Counted from the stretch's first letter, positions 18,394-27,225 are shown. The stretch is DNA of 64,000 nucleotides from Leptotrichia sp. OH3620_COT-345 (GCF_003932895.1 NZ_RQYW01000001.1:1-64000), one strand, 5' to 3'. Notes: generated by a model not told the origin, from the letters alone. Program-made: numbers and translations.

Positions 18394-19350
18394 ATGAAAA
18401 TACAAGATATAGCGAAACTTGCAAATGTTTCGGTAGCAACAGTTTCAAGAGTGATTAACAATAATGAAAATGTAAAAGAAGAAACGCGTAAAAAAATAAA
18501 TAAAATTATAAAAGAAAATAATTATTATCCTAATTTGATAGCAAGAAATCTTTCTAAAAATGAAAATAATATAATAGGGGTCATATTACCAGATATAAAA
18601 AATTTATATTTTGCCAGTATAATGAACGAAATAGTAAATGAAGCAAATACAAAAGGAATGAATATAATACTGGGATGCAGCAACGAAAGTTTTAAAATGC
18701 AAAAAAAATATATAGAACTTTTTTTAGAGCAGAGAGTAAAAGGTATAATAATTGCAGTCACACAAAATTCATATGATAGAATCGATTTTTTTGAACAAAT
18801 TTCCAGTAAAATACCTTTAGTTTTTATTGACAGAAAAATAAACAGTAAAATGCCGGGAGTTTTTTTTGAAAATTTTAATTCTTCTTATGAGATAATAGAA
18901 AAATTTATAAAGAATAATAAAAGAAAAATTGCTTTTTTAGCAGGCCCTCAGACGATAAGTACAGCCAAGGAAAGACTTGAGGGCTATAAAAAAGCTCTTT
19001 CCGATTACAATATCGGATATGATGAAAAATTGGTTCTTTATGGAGATTTTACTTTAGAAAGCGGTTATAATTTAGGAAAGAAAATATTAAAAAATCCTAT
19101 AGATGCAATTTATATTTCCAATAACTCAATGACTTTAGGGTTTTTAAAAGCAATGAAAGAACTTAATATAAATTCAAGAGAAATGAAAATAGCAACTTTC
19201 GAAGATAATGAAATAATAAAATTTATTGATGAAAAAATAATATCATATGATATTCCCTTTTTAGAATTATCACGAAAAGGTATAGATATACTTGAAAATC
19301 TTTTAGAAAATAAAAAAATGGAAAATAACATAGTGGAAATTAATCTGTAA
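18394..19350 (+). CDS. LacI family transcriptional regulator
   Basis: The 318-residue regulator has an N-terminal LacI helix-turn-helix (MKIQDIAKLANVSVATVSRVINNNENVKEETR, stretch 1-32) and hinge YYPNLIARNLSK. A periplasmic-binding-protein-like effector domain follows (about 60-318; IGVILPDIKNLYFASIMN). It closes the nucleoside/ribose cluster and is the natural candidate to bind the repeated operator at 9227 and 10231. It has its own TTGACA promoter. The effector is probably ribose or a nucleoside-derived sugar; that is an inference from context. Confidence 0.88.
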   Translation: MKIQDIAKLANVSVATVSRVINNNENVKEETRKKINKIIKENNYYPNLIARNLSKNENNIIGVILPDIKNLYFASIMNEIVNEANTKGMNIILGCSNESFKMQKKYIELFLEQRVKGIIIAVTQNSYDRIDFFEQISSKIPLVFIDRKINSKMPGVFFENFNSSYEIIEKFIKNNKRKIAFLAGPQTISTAKERLEGYKKALSDYNIGYDEKLVLYGDFTLESGYNLGKKILKNPIDAIYISNNSMTLGFLKAMKELNINSREMKIATFEDNEIIKFIDEKIISYDIPFLELSRKGIDILENLLENKKMENNIVEINL

Positions 19351-19410
19351 AAAATATTTTATACTTTTCTGAAAAACTGAATAAAATTTTTAAATTTTTA
19401 ATTATACTTA

Positions 19411-19548
19411 ATGGTTGCTGTAATACCTGTTATAAGTAGAATGAATCCATACAGTAAATATTTCACAGAATATGTTGGCAGCGGAAACATAGAAGATATA
19501 AAAAAAGATGGAAAAAAGCTGAAAAAACAACAGATACCAAAAAAATAA
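19411..19548 (+). pseudogene. Short 45-codon ORF, likely relic
   Basis: An ATG ORF of 45 codons (MVAVIPVISRMNPYSKYFTE at its start, Lys-rich end) with no ribosome binding site. The N-terminal half looks more protein-like than the surrounding DNA. It may be the remains of a longer gene; I do not recognise it. Confidence 0.2.
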
Positions 19549-20052
19549 AATGTGTAAAATCTTACTAAAAAATTAATTAAATCTCTTTATGCGGTAGATA
19601 ATAAAAGCCAGTACGAAGAGATTTTTTATTTATATTATTATAGAGAAATTACCATAATATGTAGAGTAAAATAGCATAAATAACAAATCCACTATGAACG
19701 GTATTTCAAATGTAAAAAATAAAATTACTTCAAAGATAAATATTATAATTAAAAATTATATCATTTCAAGTAAAGTAAAAAAATAAAAATGTAGCGGATA
19801 AAATTATTTTAATTTTTTTAAAGTATATATATATTGAAAAAGAAATTTTTCAATATATTTCAAAAAAGGCACACAATTGTATTTAATTATGAGTTATATA
19901 AATAAATATTAGAGCTGAGACAATTGGAAATAAAAAAATGTATAAATGGTAGAAACGGTATTCCAATCAGAATGAAAGAATAAAAAATATACAAAGATAT
20001 AATATAAATAATAGATTTATAGAAATTAGATAAAAAGATATTTTTGCAGGAT
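19549..20052. other. Gene-free region with an orphan hairpin
   Basis: No supportable gene. AAATCTCTT (19579-19587) and AAGAGATTT (19616-19624) form a 9-bp stem with a 28-base loop followed by TTTT. This is a terminator-like structure for a rightward transcript that now has no gene. Confidence 0.45.
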
Positions 20053-20117
20053 AAAAAAATCCGATAACCTAAAAAATCAATATAACTTAGAAATTTTTAG
20101 GATTACCGAATTTTTTA
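20053..20117 (-). terminator. Terminator of the PTS gene
   Basis: A long, slightly imperfect stem pairs an A-rich left arm (20053 to about 20076, containing CCGATAACC) with the right arm (about 20093-20117, containing GGATTACCG). A and T tracts lie at both ends. It lies 50 bases past the minus-strand stop codon. Confidence 0.8.
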
Positions 20118-20167
20118 AATCTCCTATTTTTAATAAAAATTTTTTTTATTTTATTAATCAATATGTA

Positions 20168-21811
20168 CTAGTCTCTTCCCAGTGCTTCTTCCATTTCAGT
20201 TTTTACAATACTTACAGAAGGACCGTAAATCACTTGAACACCTTCGCCTTTTTTTAACACTCCTAGAGCTCCGGTAGATTTTAATGCAGCATCATCAACT
20301 ACAGATGAATCTTTTACTTCAAGTCTTAAACGTGTAGCACAGTTATCAACTCTTACTAAATTATCCGCTCCTCCTAATGCAGCTATAATTGCATTTGCTC
20401 TTTCACTGCCTTTTAAACTTCCCGAAGCAGTATTTTTATTTTCAGAATTTTTAGCTTGATAGTCTGCTTTAGTATATAATTTCATTTCCTCATCATCATC
20501 TTCTCTTCCCGGAGTTTTCAAATTCATTTTTATAATAAGAAATCTGAAAAGGAAGTAATATACTACTGAATAAACCATTCCTAAAGGTATCATAGTCAGC
20601 CAGTTCGTTTTTGACTGCCCTTGAAGAATACCAAACAGGAAAAAATCTATAAGACCTCCTGAAAATGTTTGACCGATAGGTATATTCAGTATATGCATCA
20701 TCATAAATGAAATTCCGGCAAGAACTGCATGAATTGCATATAAGAATGGTGCAACAAATAAAAATGAAAATTCAATCGGTTCTGTAATTCCTGTTAAAGC
20801 AGCAGTAAATGCAGCAGCAAACAATAAACTTTTTGCAACTGTTTTTTTATTAGGTTTTGCAGTGTGATACATTGCAAGGGCAGCTGCCGGAAGTCCAAAT
20901 ATCATAAATGGAAATTTCCCTGCCATAAATCTTGCATATTCTATTGAAAACTGCTTAGTAGTAGGATCAGCTAACTGAGCAAAAAATATATTCTGCGCTC
21001 CTTGTACAGTTTTTCCTGCAATTACCATTTCTCCCCCTACACCCGTTTGCCAGAACGGAAGATAAAAAACGTGATGTAGTCCGAACGGTATGAGTGATCT
21101 TTCTATTAATCCGTATATAAATGTTCCGGCATATCCTGAACCTCTTACAAGAGCACCTAAATGAGTTATCCCTACTTGAACAATTGGCCAGAGGAAATAT
21201 AAAACAATTCCTGTCACCAGTGCGACTCCTGCAGCAGCAATAGCTACAAATTTTGTCCCTCCAAAAAATGCCAATGAAGCAGGTAATTCAATTTTGTAAT
21301 ATTTATTGTGAAGAGAAGCTGTTATCAGTCCTGCAACTATACCTCCGAATACTCCCATTTGTAATGTCTGTATTCCTAAAACCATACCTTGTCCCAATTT
21401 TGTCATATCTTCAGGAGCAGCCAGTTTTCCTGCACTTCCCAATAAAGTATTGATAGTCTGATTCATAATAAGGAAGAATACCGCTCCTGCCAATGCTGCA
21501 ACTGCCTTTTCCTTATTTGCCAAAGCAAGTGCTACACCTATTGCAAATAATAACGGTAAATTACCGAAAATAATATCTCCGGATTTTGCCATAACATTAA
21601 GAATTTGATACAAAATTGTAGGTTTTGTAACAACCATAGTAGTAGTATCCACAACTCCTAAAATTCCTTGTAGGTTATAAGTCAAGATATTTGTAGGATT
21701 AGTAAATGATGCCCCGATTCCTAAAAATAGCCCCGCAACAGGTAATAATGCTATGGGTAGCATAAAAGCCTTACCTACTGCCTGTAATTTGTTGAAAATG
21801 CTTCCTTTCAT
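20168..21811 (-). CDS. PTS transporter EIICB (glucose/maltose/GlcNAc family)
   Basis: The 547-residue fused permease has an EIIC domain (about 1-430, about ten hydrophobic segments, starting KLQAVGKAFMLPIALLPVAG and holding the family stretch GITEPIEFSFLFVAPFLY). The C-terminal EIIB domain (about 470-547) has the phosphorylation Cys in RVDNCATRLRLEV. It imports and phosphorylates a hexose or glucoside. No EIIA or glycosidase gene lies nearby, so EIIA must be supplied elsewhere. A strong AGGAGGT site precedes the ATG. Sugar identity cannot be fixed from sequence alone. Confidence 0.9.
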   Translation of the reverse strand: MKGSIFNKLQAVGKAFMLPIALLPVAGLFLGIGASFTNPTNILTYNLQGILGVVDTTTMVVTKPTILYQILNVMAKSGDIIFGNLPLLFAIGVALALANKEKAVAALAGAVFFLIMNQTINTLLGSAGKLAAPEDMTKLGQGMVLGIQTLQMGVFGGIVAGLITASLHNKYYKIELPASLAFFGGTKFVAIAAAGVALVTGIVLYFLWPIVQVGITHLGALVRGSGYAGTFIYGLIERSLIPFGLHHVFYLPFWQTGVGGEMVIAGKTVQGAQNIFFAQLADPTTKQFSIEYARFMAGKFPFMIFGLPAAALAMYHTAKPNKKTVAKSLLFAAAFTAALTGITEPIEFSFLFVAPFLYAIHAVLAGISFMMMHILNIPIGQTFSGGLIDFFLFGILQGQSKTNWLTMIPLGMVYSVVYYFLFRFLIIKMNLKTPGREDDDEEMKLYTKADYQAKNSENKNTASGSLKGSERANAIIAALGGADNLVRVDNCATRLRLEVKDSSVVDDAALKSTGALGVLKKGEGVQVIYGPSVSIVKTEMEEALGRD

Positions 21812-21843
21812 ATTAAATATACCTCCTAATAATTTGATAATAT

Positions 21844-21872
21844 ATTTTATGAATTATTTGTAATAATGTCAA
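21844..21872 (-). promoter_or_regulatory. Promoter of the PTS gene
   Basis: On the minus strand TTGACA (21872-21867), 17 bases, TAAAAT (21849-21844). The 10-mer TTATTTGTAA (plus-strand reading) occurs inside the spacer (21854-21863) and again at 21908-21917, which suggests a regulator-binding direct repeat. Confidence 0.65.
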
Positions 21873-21997
21873 ATAAAAAATAAATAAATTTCAAAAATAA
21901 TTATAAGTTATTTGTAAAAAAGGTATTTTAATTTGGTAAATTCAATATTATATATATTATTTATAATAAATAAATTTTCATTACATAAAATATATTT

Positions 21998-22942
21998 TTA
22001 AGGTAAAGTATTTCCGGCAGAACAGTATATTTCATACCATTCTTCTCTTGAAAGTTGAATTTCAGAAGCTTTACATATCTTCGATATACGTTTGAAATTC
22101 ATAGTTCCTATTATCGGCTGTATTTTTGCAGGATGTCTTAATATCCATGCAATCACAATGGCACTATTCGATACATTCTTTTTTTCGGCTATTTTATTTA
22201 TAACTTCATTTACATTTTTGAATTCAGGATTATTTAAGAATACTCCTTCAAAAAATCCATATTGAAAAGGAGACCATGCCTGAATTGTAATATCTTTTAA
22301 ACGACAATATTCCAATATGCTTCCGTCCCTATCTATTCCTGAGAGATTTTTCATATTTACATTCAACCCACTGTCTATTATCCCTGAATGCATAATTCCA
22401 AATTGCAGTTGATTTACAATAAGTTTTTGCTTTATATATTTCTGAAGCAATTTTATTTGTCCTTCATTTTGATTACTTACTCCAAAATTTCTTACCTTTC
22501 CGCTATTATGGAGGATATTAAATGCTTCAGCAACTTCTTCAGGTTCCATTAAAGTATCAGGTCTGTGAAGAAGCAATATATCTATATAGTCAATATTTAA
22601 GCGTTTTAAGCTTTCATTTACCGAATTAATAATATATTCCTTTGAAAAGTCAAAATAAGTTTTGTACATTTTATCAGGAAAATCATTTATCCGAATTCCG
22701 CATTTTGTCTGAATAATTATATTTTCTCTTTTAATGTCATTCTTTTTTATAATCTGACCGAAAATTTCTTCCGACTTTCCTTTGCCATAAATATCGGCAT
22801 GATCAAAAAAATCAATTCCTGAATTAATAGAAGTCAATACAGCTTTTTCTGCATCTTCATAAGGAATATCTGAAATTCTCATACATCCTAATGAAATTTC
22901 AGAAACATTTAATCCGCTTTTTCCTAAATCAATTTTTTTCAT
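21998..22942 (-). CDS. Aldo/keto reductase (YdhF-like)
   Basis: The 314-residue NAD(P)H-dependent oxidoreductase has the catalytic tetrad of the family: Asp and Tyr in FFDHADIYGKGKSE (about 46-59), Lys in IIQTKCGIRI, and His in ILLLHRPDTLM. The C-terminal cofactor region is PIIGTMNFKRI. The GLNVSEISLGCMRIS opening and overall length match the YdhF group. It is a single gene with a short gap to the PTS gene downstream; its physiological substrate is unknown. Confidence 0.87.
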   Translation of the reverse strand: MKKIDLGKSGLNVSEISLGCMRISDIPYEDAEKAVLTSINSGIDFFDHADIYGKGKSEEIFGQIIKKNDIKRENIIIQTKCGIRINDFPDKMYKTYFDFSKEYIINSVNESLKRLNIDYIDILLLHRPDTLMEPEEVAEAFNILHNSGKVRNFGVSNQNEGQIKLLQKYIKQKLIVNQLQFGIMHSGIIDSGLNVNMKNLSGIDRDGSILEYCRLKDITIQAWSPFQYGFFEGVFLNNPEFKNVNEVINKIAEKKNVSNSAIVIAWILRHPAKIQPIIGTMNFKRISKICKASEIQLSREEWYEIYCSAGNTLP

Positions 22943-22986
22943 ATTAAATTTCCTCCGTAAATATTTTTATCAAAAATAAATTGTGT

Positions 22987-23733
22987 TTATTTTGACTTTA
23001 TCTCTTTCCAGTCCAAAGTTTTTGAAAATTCTTTTACAAAAGCAATAAATATTCCCAAAAATAAACCTAAAAACAAGGCTCCTATTAAAATAATTTTTTT
23101 GCTTAATGCAGGTTTTGTGTGCAATGATATAAGTTTTACTACAGGATTTATGTCATTTTTTAATAATCTGTAATATGCAAGCCTTGAAACAAGGCTATCA
23201 CTTAATGAATCTTTCGTTGTACGTATATCGACATTTTGTGTAAGGAAATTATACTGTTCTTCCAATAATTTAATTTGGTTATTTAAAAAAGTTTCTTTTT
23301 TATTTCTGAGGTATCTTGAAGCAAGTACTACATATTCTTGGGAAAAATTTTCTCCTTCAGATTTATCTTTTGTAGAAAATTTAACTTTAATAGTAGGGTT
23401 ATTTGATTCAGACTGTGCAGTAAGTCTTGAAGACATTTCTTTCAAAAACTTTTCATCAGATAAATTTTTATTTTTCAATGTTTTTGAATTATTTTTTATA
23501 AATAGGAGAAAATCAAAGGAATTTAGTGAATATTGTGAAGTCTCTCCTATTTCATTGAGAATTCTGTCATTACCGTATAAAATAATTTCAGATTTGAAAG
23601 ATTTATTCGTAAAAGCATAAAATCCCCCAAGAGCAGCAGATAATATTGTTATTCCCATTATTAAAAAAATATTCTTATAAAGAATTTTTACTATTATACT
23701 TAAATTTATTGATTGCTGTTTTTCATTTTCCAT
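22987..23733 (-). CDS. Wzz-like chain-length/polysaccharide co-polymerase protein
   Basis: The 248-residue protein has transmembrane helices at about 18-38 and 220-240 flanking a periplasmic, helix-rich domain. This is the layout of Wzz/FepE/Wzc N-terminal domain proteins, which set the length of O-antigen or capsule chains. The second helix region (IILIGALFLGLFLGIFIAFVKEF) is typical. No polymerase, flippase or glycosyltransferase is adjacent, so its pathway partners are elsewhere. GalU at 46 kb could supply UDP-glucose for such a pathway. Confidence 0.75.
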   Translation of the reverse strand: MENEKQQSINLSIIVKILYKNIFLIMGITILSAALGGFYAFTNKSFKSEIILYGNDRILNEIGETSQYSLNSFDFLLFIKNNSKTLKNKNLSDEKFLKEMSSRLTAQSESNNPTIKVKFSTKDKSEGENFSQEYVVLASRYLRNKKETFLNNQIKLLEEQYNFLTQNVDIRTTKDSLSDSLVSRLAYYRLLKNDINPVVKLISLHTKPALSKKIILIGALFLGLFLGIFIAFVKEFSKTLDWKEIKSK

Positions 23734-23921
23734 AAATATTTCCTTTCTTTACTTTAATTTACAATACAGATTTTATCAGAAAAAACAGTATAATACAAAC
23801 TAATTTTTTCAGTCAAAAATTCATAAAGACTATCTGTTTTTTCAAAATGAAATATGGTAAAATAAAACAATAAAAAATAAAATAATAAAAGATATATTAG
23901 GAAGGAAATATAAAATAGAAA

Positions 23922-25079
23922 ATGTATATAAATAATACTATTAAAGAGATTCAAATATCAGATATAAGAAAAATATATGAAAAAATGCAAACATATGAAG
24001 ATACAATAAATATGTCTTTAGGAGAACCTGATATTGATGTTCCCGAAGAAGTGAAAAAATCAGTGGCATATCATGCTTTAAATACCAAAATCAAATATTC
24101 TCCTGTAGGGGGAATGCTTGAATTACGTAAGAAAATTGCCGATTTTTATAACAAAAATTTTGACGGGAATTTTACTTCAGATAATGTTCTAATAACCGTA
24201 GGATCAACTGAAGGAATAGCTTCTCTTATGAAAGCGGTTATTACTCAAGGAGATGAAGTGTTAATACCGACTCCCTCTTATGTAGGGTATGGGGCATTGA
24301 TAAAAATGACAGGAGGAATGCCCGTATATATTGATTTGAAAGAAAATAATTTTATCTTAACAGCGGAAATACTTGAAAAACATATTACCAATAAAACAAA
24401 AATGATAATACTAACTTCTCCCGATAATCCCTCAGGAATGACATTGAATGAAAAAGAAATGGAAAAAATAACTGAATTGCTTAAAGAAAAAGAAATTTAT
24501 CTGTTAAGTGACGAAATATATGCTTCAATTGTTTTTGAAAAGTATACATCTTTTGGGAAATATTCGGAAAAACTGAAAAAACAACTTGTAATAATAAGCG
24601 GATTTTCAAAATCCCACTCTATGACAGGATATAGAATAGGTTATATTATTACAAACCCTGAGTTACAGCTGCAAGTTAAAAAAGTCAGTCAATACAATGT
24701 AACAAGTACCTCTACATTATCTCAATATGGAGCATTGACGGCTCTTGAAAAATGCAGTAACAGAAAAGAAATATCTAAAATATATAAAAAAAGAGCGGAT
24801 TATTTTTTAAGTGAGTTGGAAGCAATGGGATTTAAATGTTTAAAACCCGGAGGAGCTTTTTACATTTTTGCAGGATATGAGAACATTAAGGAACTGAAAA
24901 ATTTAAAATCACTTGATTTTGCTTTTGATTTGCTTGATAAAACAGGACTTGCAATAGTTCCCGGTTCAACATTTCAAGTAGAGGGATATGTAAGATTTTC
25001 GCTCGTACATGATATACCTGTACTTGAAGAAGCCGTTAAAAGACTAAAAAAATATATGAAAGAAATTCAGAATAACTAA
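23922..25079 (+). CDS. Class I/II pyridoxal-phosphate aminotransferase
   Basis: The 385-residue enzyme has the fold-type I pattern: LGEPDIDVP near the N-terminus, the ITVGSTEGIASLM cofactor loop, TSPDNPSGMTL (substrate/cofactor Asn), LSDEIYASIVFEKY (Asp and Tyr), and the Schiff-base lysine in SGFSKSHSMTGYRIGY (about residue 231). The late Arg is in EGYVRFSLVHD. It resembles the aspartate/aromatic aminotransferase PatA/AspC group; the substrate is not determined. AGGAAGG lies about 16 bases before the ATG, a long spacing. It runs head-to-head with the Wzz-like gene and 21 bases before rlmD. Confidence 0.88.
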   Translation: MYINNTIKEIQISDIRKIYEKMQTYEDTINMSLGEPDIDVPEEVKKSVAYHALNTKIKYSPVGGMLELRKKIADFYNKNFDGNFTSDNVLITVGSTEGIASLMKAVITQGDEVLIPTPSYVGYGALIKMTGGMPVYIDLKENNFILTAEILEKHITNKTKMIILTSPDNPSGMTLNEKEMEKITELLKEKEIYLLSDEIYASIVFEKYTSFGKYSEKLKKQLVIISGFSKSHSMTGYRIGYIITNPELQLQVKKVSQYNVTSTSTLSQYGALTALEKCSNRKEISKIYKKRADYFLSELEAMGFKCLKPGGAFYIFAGYENIKELKNLKSLDFAFDLLDKTGLAIVPGSTFQVEGYVRFSLVHDIPVLEEAVKRLKKYMKEIQNN

Positions 25080-25100
25080 ATTTGAAAGGGAAAATGACTC

Positions 25101-26519
25101 GTGAGAAAAGGACAGGAGCTTGAAATAGAAGTTATAGGAATAGAATTTCCTAATAAACCTTATGGATATTATGATGAGAAAAAAATTTATCCGATTGGCA
25201 ATTATATTATCGGACATAAATTAAAAGGAATTGTTACAAAAATAAGAAATAAAAAAGTGGAATTAAAAAAAATAAATATTTTGAAAAAAGCGGATAATGA
25301 GATAGAACCTGAATGTCCTCATTTTAACTTGTGTGGAGGCTGTTCATTTCAAAACTTGAATTACAATGAACAGACAGAACTAAAGAAAAATCTTGTTCAT
25401 AATATATTAAAAAATGCTGTAGACTATCATTTTAAATATGAAAATATTATAAAAAGCCCAAAAGAATTTGAATACAGGAATAAAATGGAATTCAGCTTCG
25501 GAAATGAAATTCTTGATGGTCCTCTTACTTTGGGAATGCATAAAAAAGGGAGTTTTCATGATATCATTACAGTTAGTGACTGTAAAATTATGGATAGTGA
25601 TTTCAGAAAAATCTTATTAATGACAGTGGGATATTTTTCTGATAGAAATATTCCTTTTTATCATAGATTGAAGCATACGGGTTTTTTACGTAATCTTGTA
25701 ATAAGAAAAGGAGAAAAAACAGGAGAAATCAGCATTAATTTAGTAACTACTTCTCAATTGAATATTAATTTATCCGAATGGAAAAATAAATTATTGAAAT
25801 TGGAATGTCGAAATAGAATATTCAGTATAATCCATACTGTTAATGACAATTTGTCAGATTCTGTTCAATCTGATAAGGAGAATATATTATTCGGAAACCG
25901 TGACATAAATGAAAAAATTTTTAATCTTAATTTTAAAATAAGTCCTTATTCATTTTTTCAGACTAATTCTGATGGAGTGGAACTGTTATACGGAAAAGTC
26001 CTTGAATATATCGAAGAAATAACTTCAATGAATAAAAAAAATGTTCAGAATAATACTTTATATTCAGAAAAGCCTATAATTTTTGATTTATTCAGCGGTA
26101 CGGGAACAATAGGTCAGATAGTATCGGAAAAAGCAAAACATGTATATGGAATAGAATTAATTGAAGAAGCGGTAAGAAAAGCCAATGAAAATGCAAAACT
26201 GAACAATGTAAAAAATACTGAATTTATAGCAGGAGATGTGTTTGAAAAACTTGATGAACTGGAAGAAAGAAATATAAAACCTGATATTATAATACTTGAT
26301 CCTCCCCGTCCGGGAGTAGGAGAAAAAACTGTTACAAAACTTATGAAATATAATGTTTCAAATATTATTTATGTATCATGTAATCCAAAAACACTGGTAC
26401 AGGATTTGATAACGTTTCAGAATAATGGCTATAAGCTTCTAAAAGTATGTCCTGTGGACATGTTTCCTCAGACGCCACATGTGGAAGTAGTAGGATTATT
26501 AGCAAAACAAGATATTTAA
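25101..26519 (+). CDS. rlmD: 23S rRNA (uracil-5-)-methyltransferase RlmD (RumA family)
   Basis: The 472-residue SAM-dependent methyltransferase modifies uracil in 23S rRNA. An N-terminal TRAM-like domain is followed by the [4Fe-4S] cysteines C72, C78 and C81 (CPHFNLCGGC) with a fourth in VSDCKIM. The methyltransferase domain has the SAM motif FDLFSGTGTIGQ, the DPPRPG motif and the catalytic Cys427 in VSCNPKTL. It starts at GTG after AAAGGGAAAA. Which uracil it methylates (U747, U1939 or both, as in RlmCD) cannot be told from sequence. Confidence 0.88.
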   Translation: MRKGQELEIEVIGIEFPNKPYGYYDEKKIYPIGNYIIGHKLKGIVTKIRNKKVELKKINILKKADNEIEPECPHFNLCGGCSFQNLNYNEQTELKKNLVHNILKNAVDYHFKYENIIKSPKEFEYRNKMEFSFGNEILDGPLTLGMHKKGSFHDIITVSDCKIMDSDFRKILLMTVGYFSDRNIPFYHRLKHTGFLRNLVIRKGEKTGEISINLVTTSQLNINLSEWKNKLLKLECRNRIFSIIHTVNDNLSDSVQSDKENILFGNRDINEKIFNLNFKISPYSFFQTNSDGVELLYGKVLEYIEEITSMNKKNVQNNTLYSEKPIIFDLFSGTGTIGQIVSEKAKHVYGIELIEEAVRKANENAKLNNVKNTEFIAGDVFEKLDELEERNIKPDIIILDPPRPGVGEKTVTKLMKYNVSNIIYVSCNPKTLVQDLITFQNNGYKLLKVCPVDMFPQTPHVEVVGLLAKQDI

Positions 26520-26727
26520 AATTTTTTTAAATACATAAATAACAAAATAATAAAAATTTTTATACATCACCATTTAAATAATAATTAAATTATCAAAAAA
26601 TTAGGGTAACAATATAATATTAATAAAAAAATTATAAAATTGACTTTACATATATAAAAAAAAATGATAGAATTTAAATGTTAAAATATATTTTGAAAAT
26701 TTAATTAATTATTCTAAATTTAATTTA
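26520..26727. other. AT-rich gap upstream of the YcaO locus
   Basis: No ORF worth reporting. A TTGACT at 26640-26645 has no well-spaced -10 box. No clear terminator for rlmD was found. Confidence 0.4.
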
Positions 26728-26736
26728 TGATATAAT
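26728..26736 (+). promoter_or_regulatory. Candidate extended -10 promoter of the YcaO locus
   Basis: TGATATAAT is an extended -10 box with a perfect TATAAT (26731-26736). No good -35 is visible, as is common for extended -10 promoters. Transcription from here would give a 5' UTR of about 100 bases containing the inverted repeat at 26787-26813. Confidence 0.5.
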
Positions 26737-26786
26737 TAGTTGATATTAATAAATTTCAAATATAATTTAACACTATAAAAATAAAA

Positions 26787-26813
26787 TGTTGTAAAATTAT
26801 ATATTTTACAACA
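26787..26813. promoter_or_regulatory. Perfect 11-bp inverted repeat before the first peptide gene
   Basis: TGTTGTAAAAT (26787-26797), a TATAT loop, then ATTTTACAACA (26803-26813). It ends 10 bases before the AAAGGAGG ribosome binding site. It could be an operator for a dimeric repressor or an RNA stem in the 5' UTR. No dedicated intact regulator is encoded in the locus. Confidence 0.65.
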
Positions 26814-26839
26814 GAATTATATGAAAGGAGGATATCTTT

Positions 26840-26926
26840 ATGAATATATCTGTTGTTAAAATATTAAATGTAAAAACTATTCGAACTCAAGCAAAAGGTA
26901 GCGAAAAATTAAATTCAGCAAGCTAA
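26840..26926 (+). CDS. Candidate RiPP precursor or leader peptide A (28 aa)
   Basis: A 28-codon ORF starts at ATG 26840, 9 bases after a near-perfect AAAGGAGG (26824-26830). That site is far stronger than expected by chance. The peptide is basic (opening MNISVVKILNVK, six Lys/Arg) and ends in SAS. It has six Ser/Thr (4, 13, 16, 21, 26, 28) and no Cys. It lies about 430 bases upstream of a YcaO-domain gene on the same strand, the usual place for a RiPP substrate. It could instead be a translated regulatory leader. No match to a known precursor family is recognised. Confidence 0.6.
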   Translation: MNISVVKILNVKTIRTQAKGSEKLNSAS

Positions 26927-26969
26927 TTTAATTTTTAATATTTTTTAATATCAATCAAGGGAGTAGTAT

Positions 26970-27086
26970 TTGAATTCAACATACAAGAAGGATAATGCTA
27001 TAAATATTTATATGAAATTAAATTTACCCCCTTGGTTTTATGCATTTGCATTAGAAAGTAGATTCTTCATTGTTTTTCTTATATAA
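26970..27086 (+). CDS. Candidate RiPP precursor peptide B (38 aa, TTG start)
   Basis: A 38-codon ORF starts at TTG 26970, preceded by AAGGGAG with 6-base spacing. Another possible start is the internal ATG at codon 15. The N-terminal part is polar and charged (NSTYKKDNAINIY). The C-terminal 20 residues are hydrophobic and aromatic, containing LPPWFYAF, ALESRFF and ending IVFLI. This leader/core-like split, with the position between peptide A and the YcaO gene, makes it the stronger substrate or signal-peptide candidate. It has no Cys and only three Ser/Thr. Chance occurrence cannot be excluded in AT-rich DNA. Confidence 0.45.
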   Translation: MNSTYKKDNAINIYMKLNLPPWFYAFALESRFFIVFLI

Positions 27087-27225
27087 ATGTTATTCTCAAA
27101 TTCTACAATAATTTATCATTTAGCTAATTTAACTTTTCAACATAATTAAATACCAAAATATTTATTCAAAGTTATCTCAAAAATTAAAAATAATTCTGTT
27201 AATCATAAATAATGTACATTTAAAA

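Noticed and set aside
26640-26673. TTGACT-based promoter for the YcaO locus
   Set aside because: No acceptable -10 box at 16-18 bases; the extended -10 at 26728-26736 is a better candidate.
27088-27150. 20-codon ATG ORF between peptide B and the YcaO gene
   Set aside because: No ribosome binding site before the ATG, and it overlaps the region just behind peptide B; no feature sets it apart from chance.
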